Source of the DNA: Gemmatimonadales bacterium UBA2960
GTDB lineage: Bacteria; Gemmatimonadota; Gemmatimonadetes; Longimicrobiales; Gaopeijiaceae
Assembly: GCA_002348465.1 (NCBI GenBank)
Contig: DEBI01000001.1
Span: 44,693 to 50,222, forward strand
Reading direction: 5' to 3'
Length of the DNA: 5,530 nucleotides
Notes under the pieces: generated by a model
Databases searched by the model: none
What the model saw: only the letters and a program-made list of their open reading frames with translations
Told to the model about the DNA's origin: nothing
Program-made: the position numbers and the translations under genes
Shown: one piece after another, positions 4,686-5,530 of the stretch
Layout of the letters: the number at the start of each line of letters is the position of its first letter
Position numbering within the stretch: position 1 is the stretch's first letter

Positions 4686-5530
4686 TGGTCCGATACTGGG
4701 CGCGGATTCTCGGCCTCTGTCTCGAGTGTTTCGAGCACCTGCTCCCACTCAAACTTATCACCGATGCCACGCACATAATGGTCCATCCATGCCATCTCAC
4801 TCACCGACTTCACCAAGCGATTGCGAGGATTCGGAATACCGTGGCTCCGACCCGGGTACATGAATAGTTCAGTGGGAACATCGAGTTTCTTCAGTGCCAT
4901 GTGAAGTTCGACCGACTGCGGGCTTGGAACCCGGGGATCCCCTTCGACAACATGGATCATCGTCGGTGTCTTGGCATTTGTTATGTACTTAAGCGGTGAC
5001 TGATCGAAATAAGTATCGAAGTCTTCATAGAGGAAACCGTCTCCGACGTAGAACTGGCGATTCCTTTGCACATCACTCTGAGCGTACATGCTGATCCAGT
5101 TCATCGTGCCCGCACCCGAACTGATCGCCTTAAAGCGGTCCGTCTGGGTAAGAATCCAGTTTGACCAGTGTCCACCGGCACTCCACCCGAGCGCCCCCAT
5201 CCGGTCCCCGTCGACTATCCCCTCTTCAATCAGGTAATCCACACCAGTCATTATATCGTCGTACCCTAGCGTGAAGTAATCGCCGACAATGTCGGTCCTG
5301 TGTGAATTTCCGTAGTTACGCGACCCACGGTAATTCGGCTTCAGGATTGCGTACCCCGCGCCCGCATAAACCTGTGCACCGTAACCACCATTGAAACGCA
5401 GGACATCCGCAGACGCAGGTCCTCCATGAATCGCCACGATGAGCGGATATCGGGTTCCTTCCTCATAGCCCACTGGATACACCAGCACACCACCTACTGT
5501 CCTACCGTCGGTCGACGTCCAGTTAACCTC
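4682..5530 (-). CDS. Prolyl oligopeptidase-type S9 serine peptidase, C-terminal catalytic domain (5' end beyond the window)
   Basis: The reading frame is open to the right edge, so 282 C-terminal residues are visible and the start lies outside. Numbering from the window edge, residues 1-26 (WTSTDGRTVGGVLVYPVGYEEG region) are the usual entry into an S9 alpha/beta-hydrolase domain. Then come HGGPA at 35-39 (oxyanion region), PNYRGSRNYG at 65-74, the nucleophile Ser117 in GWSAGGH, Asp198 in EGDPRVPSPQS, and His230 in GRSHGIP. The catalytic triad is complete. Enzymes of this family cleave oligopeptides, often after Pro or as acylaminoacyl/dipeptidyl peptidases, and normally have 600-750 aa with an N-terminal beta-propeller that would lie off the right edge. 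Whether it has a signal peptide cannot be seen. The stop overlaps the DinB start (ATGA), so the two are probably co-transcribed. A GTG at 5488 is an internal Val codon inside the conserved domain, not a start. Confidence 0.93.
   Translation of the reverse strand, partial: EVNWTSTDGRTVGGVLVYPVGYEEGTRYPLIVAIHGGPASADVLRFNGGYGAQVYAGAGYAILKPNYRGSRNYGNSHRTDIVGDYFTLGYDDIMTGVDYLIEEGIVDGDRMGALGWSAGGHWSNWILTQTDRFKAISSGAGTMNWISMYAQSDVQRNRQFYVGDGFLYEDFDTYFDQSPLKYITNAKTPTMIHVVEGDPRVPSPQSVELHMALKKLDVPTELFMYPGRSHGIPNPRNRLVKSVSEMAWMDHYVRGIGDKFEWEQVLETLETEAENPRPVSDQ

Noticed and set aside
4686..4748. N-terminal extension of the DinB protein (21 residues)
   Set aside because: It puts a charged stretch ahead of a normal signal peptide and overlaps the S9 coding end by 67 nt.
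5486..5488. GTG as the start of the S9 peptidase
   Set aside because: The frame continues upstream with conserved S9 sequence (DGRTVGG) to the window edge; GTG is an internal Val.
1..5530. tRNA or rRNA genes, CRISPR arrays, insertion sequences, attachment sites
   Set aside because: Almost all bases are covered by well-supported genes, and I saw no direct repeats, terminal inverted repeats or RNA gene signatures in the short gaps.

Overview
The window is a gene-dense bacterial segment: six protein genes with very short gaps, moderate GC (about mid-50s % by eye), and no RNA gene, mobile element or CRISPR array that I could see. Exported enzymes dominate. Two genes carry lipoprotein signals and two carry Sec-type signal peptides; a prolyl-oligopeptidase-type S9 peptidase and a small exported DinB-fold protein sit side by side. 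This resembles heterotrophic Gram-negative lineages rich in S9 peptidases and exported hydrolases, such as environmental Gemmatimonadota or Acidobacteriota. That placement is an inference from gene style; no marker gene is present.

Layout from left to right. A creatininase-fold protein with a signal peptide (5-853, minus) diverges across 52 bp from a two-gene plus-strand operon. The operon is a metallo-beta-lactamase-fold lipoprotein (906-1901) followed, with a 1-nt TGATG overlap, by a cytoplasmic PLP-dependent aminotransferase (1901-3130). Converging on it from the right is a minus-strand group, read right to left: the C-terminal part of an S9 peptidase that enters from beyond the right edge (4682-5530), a DinB-family protein joined to it by a 4-nt ATGA overlap (4134-4685), a possible intrinsic terminator (4075-4114), and an HpcH/HpaI aldolase-fold lipoprotein starting at TTG (3172-4056).

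The most notable pattern is that three exported proteins of metal-dependent enzyme families each lack canonical active-site residues. The MBL motif reads S-x-H-x-D-H with Glu in place of the bridging Asp. The creatininase-fold protein has Asn, His and Ser where the classical His, Asp and His ligands are expected. The HpcH/HpaI protein has Ser at both the catalytic His and one metal Asp. The aminotransferase, DinB protein and S9 peptidase keep the expected residues. How the genes work together is not clear: the MBL protein and aminotransferase are probably co-translated, and so are the S9 peptidase and DinB protein, but no substrate can be assigned. I see no defence system or other clearly recognisable new system; the altered exported enzymes are the best lead.
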